Of a stretch of 64,000 nt of DNA, positions 1 to 6,459 are shown piece by piece. Made by a program: the position numbers and the translations under genes. Below the pieces are notes generated by a model. It was not told the origin of the DNA. It saw only the letters and a list, made by a program, of their open reading frames with translations, and made no database searches. Position 1 is the first letter of the stretch, and the number at the start of each line of letters is the position of its first letter. The stretch is from Pseudomonas sichuanensis (GTDB lineage: Bacteria > Pseudomonadota > Gammaproteobacteria > Pseudomonadales > Pseudomonadaceae), in NCBI RefSeq assembly GCF_003231305.1, contig NZ_QKVM01000030.1, positions 1-64,000 of the forward strand, given 5' to 3'.

Positions 1-72
1 GTTACTTTGGCCAAGACCAAAGTAACCCGCCGTAAGGGCGGAAAGGTGACTACGCGTCGACATCGCAAATGA
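1..72 (+). CDS. 3' end of an unidentified gene (partial)
   Basis: The frame is open from the first base and ends at TGA 70-72, giving 23 residues ending in a very basic tail (TKVTRRKGGKVTTRRHRK). The DNA of the first 26 bases is also a perfect inverted repeat (GTTACTTTGG, 6-base loop, CCAAAGTAAC). Similar basic tails are, from memory, common at the ends of short predicted proteins in Pseudomonas, so this may be a repeated element rather than a true gene end. The start lies outside the window. Confidence 0.3.
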   Translation, partial: VTLAKTKVTRRKGGKVTTRRHRK

Positions 73-459
73 ATGCACATACAACTACATATACCCACTC
101 ACCCCAAACAACTAGCAACTAGCAACAACATTACGCAATCGCAACTTAAGCCCATTGCCCCACACGCCCCACAATGCGAAGCCCAACAACCCGTGGCGAA
201 GTGCTTGAAGCCCCACGGCCGCAGCAACCGAACAGCATGCACCGCGCCCCCAAGCATCCCCGATTGTGCGAGCGCAGTCCCAACGGCTTAACCCCCAGCC
301 CAAGACATGAACGAATCTTCATCTTCGCTGTGCGCCCCTGCCAGCAGGGCTCCACGCCCCTCCCCGGCGCTGCGCGCCAGCCCCCGCCTTGAGCCCCGCC
401 GCACGCCCGCGTAGCATCGCCGCCCCGCACGTATCGCCCTGACCGACCCGCCACTGCCC
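73..459. other. Intergenic region upstream of the PBP2 gene
   Basis: This stretch of almost 390 bases carries no convincing gene. The short open frames have no ribosome-binding site and no recognisable protein. There is a small tandem duplication (ACTAGCAACTAGCAAC near 110-126). The part from about 340 onward is C-rich, and no clear -35/-10 pair or Shine-Dalgarno was seen before the ATG at 460. Confidence 0.4.
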
Positions 460-2352
460 ATGCCACAACCCATCCCCCTCAAGGACCACGAAACCGAAAA
501 GCACCTGGTCAACCGCCGGTTGCTGGCCTGTGCCCTGCTGGTGTTCAGCCTGGTGGCGGTGCTGGTGGGCCGGCTCTACGTGCTGCAGGTGGTGCAGCAT
601 GACCAGCAGACCGCGGTGTCGGAAAACAACCGCGTGCACGTGCTGCCGATCCCGCCCGAGCGCGGGCTTATCTATGACCGCAATGGCGTGGTACTGGCCG
701 ACAACAAACCCAGCTTCAACCTGACCATGACCCGCGAGCGGGCCGGTGATTCGGCCAAGGTGCTCGACGCCCTGGCACAGGTTCTGAGCCTCGGCGAAGA
801 CGACCGCCACCAGTTCGACAAGGACCTGCGCCGTGGCCGCAAGCCTTTCGAGCCGGTCACGCTGATGGTCGGCCTGAGCGAGGAACAGATTGCCCTGATC
901 GCCGTCAACCAGTTCCGCCTGCCAGGGCTGGAGGTAGAACCGCAGTTCATCCGTGAATACCCGCTGGCCGAGCACTTCGCCCATTCGGTGGGCTATGTCG
1001 GGCGGATCAACGAGAAAGAAGCCAAGGCCCTCGATAGCAGCGAATACCGGGGCACCCAGTCGATCGGCAAGACCGGCGTCGAGCGCTTCTACGAACACGA
1101 ACTGCACGGCCAGGTGGGTTACGAAGAGGTCGAGACCAACGCCCAGGGCCGGGTGATGCGCGTGCTGCGCCACCACGACCCGGTGCCGGGCAAGTCCATC
1201 GTGCTGAGCTTGGACGCCCACCTGCAGCAGGCCGCGGAAAAGGCCCTGGGCGACCGACGTGGCGCGGTGGTGGTGCTGGACCCGGCCAACGGCGACGTGC
1301 TGGCGATGGTCAGCAACCCCAGCTTCGACCCCAACCTGTTCGTCAAGGGCATCAGCTCCAAGCAGTATTCGGCACTGCGCGACTCGATCGATCGGCCGTT
1401 GTTCAACCGCGTGCTGCGTGGCCTGTATGCCCCCGGCTCGACGGTCAAGCCGGAAGTGGCCATCGCCGGCCTCGACAGCGGCGTGATCACCCCCGGTAGC
1501 CGCGTGTTCGACCCCGGTTACTACGAGCTGCCCAACTACGACCACAAGTACCGCAACTGGAACCACAGCGGCGATGGCTGGGTAGACATGTACACCGCGA
1601 TCATGCGCTCCAACGACACCTACTTCTACGACCTGGCGCACAAGCTGGGCATCGACCGGCTGCATGACTACATGGCCGAATTCGGCCTGGGCCAGAAGGT
1701 CTCGCTGGACATGTTCGAGGAAGCCCCCGGGCTGATGCCGTCGCAAGCCTGGAAGCGCGCCACCCGCCGCCAGGCCTGGTTCCCCGGCGAAACGCTGATC
1801 CTTGGCATCGGCCAAGGTTACATGCAGGTCACCCCGCTGCAACTGGCCCAGGCCACCAGCCTGCTGGCCAGCAAGGGCGCCTGGCACCGCCCGCACCTGG
1901 CGATGACCGTCGGCGGCCAGGCCCCCATCGACCCCAACCCGATGCCGGACATCGTGCTGCACGACAAGCGTGCCTGGGACCAGGTCAACCAGGGCATGCA
2001 AATGGTCATGCACGATGCCCGCGGCATCGCCCGCGCCGCCGCCGCCGGGGCCCAGTACCGCATCGCCGGCAAGAGCGGCACCGCGCAGGTGGTGGCGATC
2101 AAGCAGGGCGAACGCTACAACCGCAACAAGACCCTGGAACGCCACCGTGACAACGCTCTGTTCGTCGGCTTCGCCCCGGCCGACCACCCGGCCGTGGTGG
2201 TGGCGGTGATGATCGAGAACGGCGAGGCCGGTGGACGAGTGGCGGGCCCGGTGGTGCGCGAGGTGATGGATGCCTACCTGCTGGATGAGCAGGGGCATCT
2301 GAAGGCGCAGTACGCGGGCAGTACCGGGCAAGCGGTTGTGCCTCATACCTAG
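460..2352 (+). CDS. mrdA: Penicillin-binding protein 2 (MrdA-type transpeptidase)
   Basis: This is a class B penicillin-binding protein of 630 residues, the normal PBP2 length. It cross-links peptidoglycan during cell elongation, in the periplasmic space. A short cytoplasmic tail is followed by one membrane anchor at about residues 20-42 (LLACALLVFSLVAVLVGRLYV), a dimerisation/pedestal region, then the transpeptidase domain. The active-site motifs are visible: STVK with nucleophile Ser327, SND (in MRSNDTYFY), and KSG at Lys538 followed by TAQ. The usual mrdA neighbours (rodA, mltB, rlpA, dacA) are absent. This is therefore probably the second PBP2 paralogue known in P. putida rather than the one in the rod operon. 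That last point is inference. Confidence 0.9.
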   Translation: MPQPIPLKDHETEKHLVNRRLLACALLVFSLVAVLVGRLYVLQVVQHDQQTAVSENNRVHVLPIPPERGLIYDRNGVVLADNKPSFNLTMTRERAGDSAKVLDALAQVLSLGEDDRHQFDKDLRRGRKPFEPVTLMVGLSEEQIALIAVNQFRLPGLEVEPQFIREYPLAEHFAHSVGYVGRINEKEAKALDSSEYRGTQSIGKTGVERFYEHELHGQVGYEEVETNAQGRVMRVLRHHDPVPGKSIVLSLDAHLQQAAEKALGDRRGAVVVLDPANGDVLAMVSNPSFDPNLFVKGISSKQYSALRDSIDRPLFNRVLRGLYAPGSTVKPEVAIAGLDSGVITPGSRVFDPGYYELPNYDHKYRNWNHSGDGWVDMYTAIMRSNDTYFYDLAHKLGIDRLHDYMAEFGLGQKVSLDMFEEAPGLMPSQAWKRATRRQAWFPGETLILGIGQGYMQVTPLQLAQATSLLASKGAWHRPHLAMTVGGQAPIDPNPMPDIVLHDKRAWDQVNQGMQMVMHDARGIARAAAAGAQYRIAGKSGTAQVVAIKQGERYNRNKTLERHRDNALFVGFAPADHPAVVVAVMIENGEAGGRVAGPVVREVMDAYLLDEQGHLKAQYAGSTGQAVVPHT

Positions 2353-2370
2353 GCCTTCAGGCTTACCCCG

Positions 2371-2402
2371 TGTAGGAGCGCCCCGGCAAGGCCGCTCCTA
2401 CA
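2371..2402. repeat. REP palindrome after the PBP2 gene
   Basis: TGTAGGAGCG and CGCTCCTACA form a 10-bp inverted repeat with a short GC-rich middle. This is the typical P. putida repetitive extragenic palindrome and may also act as a transcript-end hairpin for the PBP2 gene. Confidence 0.7.
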
Positions 2403-2454
2403 GGGATACCTTCCTGCGTATAATCGGCGCTTTTTCCGACATCGATCTACCTCC

Positions 2455-3408
2455 ATGAAAAGACTGTTGTACGCAGCATCCCTGTGCCTCGCCCTCATTC
2501 CCCCCGTCTTCGCCACCCCACCGGCAACCTTCACCGAAGCCAAGGTCATCGCCAAGCAGAAGATCTACCTCGACCAGGCCAACAGCGCCCAGGGCGACCT
2601 GTACTGTGGCTGCAAATGGACCTGGGTCGGCAAGTCCGGCGGGCGCGTCGACCCGGCCTCCTGCGGTTATGAAACCCGCAAGCAGCAGAGCCGCGCCGAG
2701 CGCACCGAGTGGGAACACATCGTGCCGGCCTGGACCTTCGGCCACCAGCGCCAGTGCTGGCAGAACGGCGGCCGCGAAGCCTGCGTCGACAAGGACCCGG
2801 TGTTCCGCGCCATGGAGGCCGACCTGTTCAACCTCTACCCGGCCGTGGGCGAAGTGAACGGTGACCGCAGCAATTTCAACTACGGCATGGCCACAGGCGT
2901 TGCCCCGCAGTACGGCCAGTGCACGACGAAAATCGACTTCCAGCAGAAAGCCGCCGAACCGCGTAACGAAGTCAAAGGCCTGGTGGCGCGCACCACCTTC
3001 TACATGTTCGATCGCTACCAACTGAGCATGTCGCGCCAACAACAGCAGTTGCTGATGGCGTGGGACAAGCAGTACCCGGTGACCCCGTGGGAGAAGGAAC
3101 GCGACCGCCGCATCGCCGCGGTAATGGGGCATTCCAATCCGTTCGTGACCGGTGAGCGCAGCTGGACGCCGGGTTACAAGCCAGCGGGCGCCGCCCCGGT
3201 GGTGACCGCCGCCGCGCAACCTGCCAAGCCCGGCCCGGCCAGCACGGCGGCGCACGGTGCCGTGCTGGGCAACCGCAACAGCCAGGTCTACCACCTGGCC
3301 AGCGGCTGCCCGGGTTATGCGCAGGTGGCAGCGAAGAACCAGGTGGCATTCGACTCCGAAGCCGCGGCGCAGGCGGCCGGCTACCGCAAAGCCGGTAACT
3401 GCAAGTAG
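2455..3408 (+). CDS. Secreted endonuclease I with C-terminal Ada-like metal-binding domain
   Basis: 317 residues. A signal peptide (MKRLLYAASLCLALIPPVFA) points to export. The body is an endonuclease I (EndA/NucM/Dns) nuclease: the motif TEWEHIVPAW carries the catalytic His, followed by NLYPAVGEVNGDRSNF and a Cys-rich region (CGCKW, QCWQNGGREAC). Such enzymes cut DNA non-specifically in the periplasm or outside the cell. After a Pro/Ala linker (about residues 240-265) comes a 50-residue module containing SQVYHLASGCPGY and ending AGYRKAGNC. It resembles the Ada-type zinc-binding fold often attached to nucleases. The usual family length is near 230, so the extra domain explains the size. It stands alone, not in an operon. 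Confidence 0.85.
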   Translation: MKRLLYAASLCLALIPPVFATPPATFTEAKVIAKQKIYLDQANSAQGDLYCGCKWTWVGKSGGRVDPASCGYETRKQQSRAERTEWEHIVPAWTFGHQRQCWQNGGREACVDKDPVFRAMEADLFNLYPAVGEVNGDRSNFNYGMATGVAPQYGQCTTKIDFQQKAAEPRNEVKGLVARTTFYMFDRYQLSMSRQQQQLLMAWDKQYPVTPWEKERDRRIAAVMGHSNPFVTGERSWTPGYKPAGAAPVVTAAAQPAKPGPASTAAHGAVLGNRNSQVYHLASGCPGYAQVAAKNQVAFDSEAAAQAAGYRKAGNCK

Positions 3409-3417
3409 CACCTGCAC

Positions 3418-3448
3418 GGGCTCCCGGCACATCGACTGCCGGGAGCCC
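3418..3448 (+). terminator. Hairpin after the endonuclease gene
   Basis: GGGCTCCCGGCA and TGCCGGGAGCCC form a perfect 12-bp stem with a 7-base loop, 10 bases after the endonuclease stop. No T-run follows, so it is a likely but atypical terminator. Confidence 0.6.
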
Positions 3449-3460
3449 GCAGCGGTTTCA

Positions 3461-3492
3461 GCTTGACGTTTACGTCAAGCTCACTTTAGGTT
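3461..3492 (+). promoter_or_regulatory. Probable LiuR operator and promoter of liuR-mvaB
   Basis: GCTTGACGT-TT-ACGTCAAGC (3461-3480) is a perfect 20-bp palindrome just upstream of the MerR-type regulator. It contains a -35-like TTGACG (3463-3468), and an 18-base spacer leads to a -10-like TAGGTT (3487-3492). MerR-family proteins bind palindromes that lie within the spacer or overlap the -35 box. The core ACGTNNACGT-like symmetry fits the published LiuR motif as remembered. Autoregulation of the regulator with mvaB is inferred. Confidence 0.65.
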
Positions 3493-3520
3493 AACGCTGA
3501 TCCCACCCCCGAGCATCAGC

Positions 3521-3922
3521 ATGACCAGCCAGACCTACAGCATCTCCGACCTGTCCCGCGAGCTGGACATCACCACCCGCGCCATCCGCTTCTACGAGGA
3601 GCAGGGCCTGCTCAGCCCCGAGCGCCGCGGCCTGGAGCGCATCTATTCGGCCCGCGACAAAGTCACCCTCAAGCTGATCCTGCGCGGCAAACGCATCGGC
3701 TTCTCGCTGGCCGAGTGCCGCGAGCTGATCGAGCTGTACGACCCCACGGGCGGCAACCTCAAGCAGCTCAACAGCATGCTCGGCAAGATCGCCGAACGCC
3801 GTGCCCAGCTGGAGCAGCAGATGCTCGACATCCAGCAGATGCACCTGGAGCTGGACACCGCCCAGGAACGCTGCGAGCAGGCCCTGGCCGCCACCTTGAA
3901 CCAGCAGCCCCACAACCGTTGA
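3521..3922 (+). CDS. liuR: MerR-family regulator LiuR (leucine/isovalerate catabolism)
   Basis: 133 residues, the usual size. The N-terminal winged helix-turn-helix (YSISDLSRELDITTRAIRFYEEQGLLSPE) is typical of the MerR family, followed by a long dimerising coiled coil (about residues 80-120). It lacks the Cys cluster of metal sensors. It lies 20 bases before mvaB in the same direction, and a perfect palindrome precedes it. In the established Pseudomonas picture LiuR represses leucine/isovalerate degradation genes. Here it is paired with HMG-CoA lyase only, as in P. putida, while the remaining liu genes are not in the window. The specific name rests on context and similarity. Confidence 0.8.
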   Translation: MTSQTYSISDLSRELDITTRAIRFYEEQGLLSPERRGLERIYSARDKVTLKLILRGKRIGFSLAECRELIELYDPTGGNLKQLNSMLGKIAERRAQLEQQMLDIQQMHLELDTAQERCEQALAATLNQQPHNR

Positions 3923-3942
3923 CCTGCCACAGGAAGCCCGCC

Positions 3943-4842
3943 ATGTCATTGCCCAAGAACGTCCGCCTGGTCGAAGTCGGCCCCCGCGACGGCCTGCAGA
4001 ACGAAGCCCAGCCCATCAGTGTCGCCGACAAGGTGCGGTTGGTGGACGACCTTACCGACGCTGGCCTCGCCTACATCGAGGTGGGCAGCTTCGTCTCGCC
4101 CAAGTGGGTACCGCAGATGGCCGGCTCCGCCGAGGTGTTCGCCGGTATCCGGCAACGTGACGGCGTGACCTACGCCGCGCTGGCGCCCAACCTGCGTGGT
4201 TTCGAGGACGCGGTAGCGGCGGGGGTCAAGGAGGTGGCGGTGTTCGCCGCGGCGTCCGAGGCGTTCTCCCAGCGCAACATCAACTGCTCGATCAGCGACA
4301 GCCTCAAGCGCTTCGAGCCGATCATGGACGCAGCGCGCAGCCATGGCGTGCGGGTGCGCGGCTATGTCTCGTGCGTGCTGGGCTGCCCGTACGAAGGTTT
4401 CGTGCAGGCCGAGCAGGTTGCCCCAGTGGCCCGCGCCTTGCACCAGATGGGCTGCTATGAAGTGTCGCTGGGCGACACCATCGGCACCGGTACGGCGGGC
4501 GACACCCGCAGGTTGTTCGAGGTAGTGGGCAAGGATGTGCCGCGCGCGCAACTGGCCGGGCACTTCCACGACACCTACGGCCAGGCGCTGGCCAACGTCT
4601 ATGCCAGCCTGCTCGAAGGCATCGCGGTGTTCGACAGCTCGGTCGCAGGCCTGGGTGGCTGCCCCTACGCAAAGGGCGCCACGGGCAACGTCGCCAGCGA
4701 AGACGTGCTGTACCTGCTGCAGGGCCTGGGCATTGAAACCGGCATAGACCTCGATCGCCTGATCGCCGCTGGCCTGCGTATCAGTGAGGTACTGGGCCGC
4801 GCTACCGGTTCGCGGGTGGCACGGGCACGTAGCGCAGGCTGA
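3943..4842 (+). CDS. mvaB: Hydroxymethylglutaryl-CoA lyase
   Basis: 299 residues, standard for the family. It cleaves 3-hydroxy-3-methylglutaryl-CoA to acetyl-CoA and acetoacetate, the last step of leucine breakdown. The N-terminal VEVGPRDGLQNE holds the catalytic Arg/Asp. The family signature SVAGLGGCPYAKGATGN near residue 225 contains the active-site Cys. The TIM-barrel metal ligands lie in HFHDTYG. The start chosen is ATG 3943 (MSLPKNVRLVE), 20 bases after the liuR stop. An upstream extension of the open frame overlaps liuR and is not credible. It is probably co-transcribed with liuR. Confidence 0.93.
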   Translation: MSLPKNVRLVEVGPRDGLQNEAQPISVADKVRLVDDLTDAGLAYIEVGSFVSPKWVPQMAGSAEVFAGIRQRDGVTYAALAPNLRGFEDAVAAGVKEVAVFAAASEAFSQRNINCSISDSLKRFEPIMDAARSHGVRVRGYVSCVLGCPYEGFVQAEQVAPVARALHQMGCYEVSLGDTIGTGTAGDTRRLFEVVGKDVPRAQLAGHFHDTYGQALANVYASLLEGIAVFDSSVAGLGGCPYAKGATGNVASEDVLYLLQGLGIETGIDLDRLIAAGLRISEVLGRATGSRVARARSAG

Positions 4843-4862
4843 GTCACACCGGTGTCACATAA

Positions 4863-4889
4863 GTGTGGGTGGAGTGTTACCGCCCACAC
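4863..4889 (+). terminator. Hairpin downstream of mvaB
   Basis: GTGTGGGTGG and CCGCCCACAC pair in a 10-bp stem (one G-T) around a 7-base loop, 20 bases after the mvaB stop. There is no T-run. One arm overlaps a TGTTAC motif that may instead serve as an activator site for the sRNA promoter downstream. Confidence 0.4.
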
Positions 4890-4915
4890 CGCAGGCAGCA
4901 AAAAATCGGGTAACA
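4875..4915 (+). promoter_or_regulatory. Possible CbrB activator half-sites upstream of crcY
   Basis: TGTTAC (4875-4880) and its inverted partner GTAACA (4910-4915) lie 80-120 bases upstream of the -24/-12 promoter. A related TGTCAC is at 4853. CbrB is known to activate crcZ/crcY through TGTTAC/GTAACA-type repeats. The spacing here is longer than a simple single site, so the assignment is tentative. Confidence 0.45.
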
Positions 4916-4995
4916 GGGAAACAAATCGACAAAATTTCAGGTGTCAGGTTTTTCTGAAAATCGCCAAGTCATTGATTTTAAAGGGTTTTAAAAAG

Positions 4996-5012
4996 TTGGC
5001 ACGGCACCTGCT
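4996..5012 (+). promoter_or_regulatory. Sigma-54 (-24/-12) promoter of crcY
   Basis: TTGGCACGGCACCTGCT matches the RpoN consensus TTGGCACG-N4-TTGCW at all but one fixed base. The GG at 4998-4999 and GC at 5010-5011 have the required 10-base spacing. The predicted start is close to 5022-5023. No protein-coding gene follows on this strand before the crcY terminator. Confidence 0.88.
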
Positions 5013-5021
5013 ATATCTCAG

Positions 5022-5396
5022 GCACAACAAGAACAAAAAAAAGCGACATCTAATAAAAACAACATGAAACGGTTCTGACATAACAAGAACAACACGGCAG
5101 AAGCGTAGCAAGCAGATTTTTTTGGAGTCGACGTGCTTTCCAGGGAAGCTTTCGCAGAAAAGCCCCGCAGCCTGACACAGAACAATAAAACTACCTGAAG
5201 GTAGCGACAGTCACGGTTGGATCACACACGTTGCATGAACGCAGGTCAGCGCTCAAAAAAATAAGTTTGCTCTTGGCCCCGGGTAGGGGCCCCGCAGTAC
5301 CGAGACAAAAGCCGACAAAAACAACAACAGGCCAGTCTCCAATAATAAAAAAAGAGCAGGCAACAACGCTTATGAGGGGAGCTTCGGCTCCCCTCA
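5022..5396 (+). ncRNA. crcY: CrcY small RNA (Hfq/Crc antagonist)
   Basis: CrcY/CrcZ are sRNAs that sequester the Hfq-Crc translational repressor and so relieve carbon catabolite repression. Their transcription depends on CbrA/CbrB and sigma-54. Evidence here: a near-perfect -24/-12 promoter ends at 5012; the transcript carries several A-rich CA motifs (ACAACAAGAACAA at 5024-5036, AAAACAACA near 5056, AACAAGAACAACA at 5082-5094, ACAAAAACAACAACA near 5316); and it ends in a 10-bp stem with a TTCG loop. The length of about 375 nt and the place between mvaB and an mgtC-like gene both agree with P. putida crcY as known. The 5' end is predicted, not measured. Confidence 0.88.
5373..5396. terminator. 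Bidirectional hairpin shared by crcY and the mgtC-like gene
   Basis: TGAGGGGAGC-TTCG-GCTCCCCTCA is a perfect 10-bp stem with a stable UUCG-type tetraloop. The minus-strand mgtC-like gene's stop codon is its last three bases (5394-5396), so two convergent transcripts share it. Neither side has a long T-run immediately next to the stem. Confidence 0.75.
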
Positions 5397-5909
5397 GTGC
5401 TTCCTGCCCTCCTCCTCGCTTTTCTCCTCGCTCCCGCCCTCCACCTTGTCCACCAGCAACGGCATCGTGCCCAGCACCAACAGCGCCAGCACCGTGCTGA
5501 GCAGCGCCGTGGCCTCGCGCCCCATGCCGGCGGCCGTGCCGATGGCAGCGGTCATCCACAGCCCGGCGGCGGTGGTCAGGCCCTTCACATGGCTGGTGTC
5601 CTGGCCATGGCCCTTGAGGATGGTGCCGGCACCGAGAAAGCCGATACCCGCGACAATGCCCTGGATCACCCGGCTCAACGCCTGTTGGTCGGCCCCGGCC
5701 ATGCTCGGGGCCAGCACGAACAGCGCCGCGCCCAGGGATACCAGCATGTGCGTGCGCACCCCGGCCGCCTTGCCTTTGCTTTCGCGTTCGAAGCCCAGCA
5801 CCGCGCCCAGCAGCGCCGCCATCAGCAGGCGTACGAGGATGCGGGTGATCTCCTGTTCGTCTGTGATGTCGGCGAATTCAGACTGGATGGTCGAGAGGAT
5901 CGTTTCCAT
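5394..5909 (-). CDS. MgtC/SapB-family inner-membrane protein
   Basis: 171 residues with four hydrophobic segments (LLMAALLGAVLGFERE, LVSLGAALFVLAPSM, GIVAGIGFLGAGTIL, GLTTAAGLWMTAAIG). The signature GAVLGFERESKGKAAGVRTHMLVSLG marks the MgtC/SapB domain. Members modulate membrane potential or Mg2+-limited growth. The exact job here is unknown, and the older label of a Mg2+ transport protein is not supported. The start chosen is ATG 5907-5909 (METILSTIQ), with GGAG 8 bases upstream; the longer frame to 5957 lacks such a site. It converges on crcY, whose terminator overlaps its stop codon. Confidence 0.85.
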   Translation of the reverse strand: METILSTIQSEFADITDEQEITRILVRLLMAALLGAVLGFERESKGKAAGVRTHMLVSLGAALFVLAPSMAGADQQALSRVIQGIVAGIGFLGAGTILKGHGQDTSHVKGLTTAAGLWMTAAIGTAAGMGREATALLSTVLALLVLGTMPLLVDKVEGGSEEKSEEEGRKH

Positions 5910-5933
5910 CGGAGGTTCTCCTGCACTTGCCTC

Positions 5934-5958
5934 ATCGCGGGGCAAGCCCGCTCCCACG
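5934..5958. repeat. REP-like element
   Basis: CATCGCGGGGCAAGCCCGCTCCCACG is the common P. putida REP core with a GCGGGGCAAGCCCGC palindrome. It lies in the space between the mgtC-like gene and the DUF3203 gene. Confidence 0.55.
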
Positions 5959-6099
5959 TGTATTGCGCGACCTGCCCCGCAATGAGGCCCTTACTGAAGC
6001 TGACCGCACCCTCCCCCAGGAGTGCCACCGGGCAGAAAGGTGCAGCATCCACGCCCGGCCTGTGGTCACACCCTGTAACCGCCCCAGGAGGACCCCACC

Positions 6100-6339
6100 A
6101 TGCCCATCGAAGTCGACGAAACCACCCGCCACTGCACCCTGATCGGCGACCACATCCGCCTGGAAGGCACCGGCCCCGAGATCGAGATCGTCACCGACGA
6201 ACAGCTGCGCATGTCGGTGGCCATCCTGGCCGGCGAACGCGTGCCCATCACCGAAGCCGAGGCCGACGCACTCACCGTCGCAGGTGCGGTGGATAGCCGC
6301 AGGCATTTGAAGGCCAGCGTCCCAGGCTCGGTAATCTAG
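6100..6339 (+). CDS. DUF3203 family protein
   Basis: 79 residues, acidic and without membrane segments (MPIEVDETTRHCTLIGD...). It matches, from memory, the small Pseudomonas DUF3203 family of unknown function. ATG 6100 is preceded by AGGAGG-like sequence (cccaggaggaccccacc), a strong ribosome-binding site. It stands alone between the mgtC-like gene on the other strand and ccoG. No catalytic motif can be seen. Confidence 0.75.
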   Translation: MPIEVDETTRHCTLIGDHIRLEGTGPEIEIVTDEQLRMSVAILAGERVPITEAEADALTVAGAVDSRRHLKASVPGSVI

Positions 6340-6459
6340 GGCCTCGGGGCTTCACAGGGGAATCTGATACGGTTTTTATCGCCATAGCTGAGTCTGTGCT
6401 GCAAACAGATCGGGGGCCATAGTGCCCGGGCCTGATCGAGGCCTGATGAGCGATGAACC

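Noticed and set aside
319..2346. Long minus-strand frame (675 residues) opposite the PBP2 gene
   Set aside because: It is the antisense shadow of a clear PBP2 with all active-site motifs. The product is His/Val/Gly-rich, as expected from reversed GC-rich codons.
3715..4842. Extended 375-residue form of HMG-CoA lyase
   Set aside because: The first 76 residues are out-of-frame liuR sequence. ATG 3943 gives the family-length protein.
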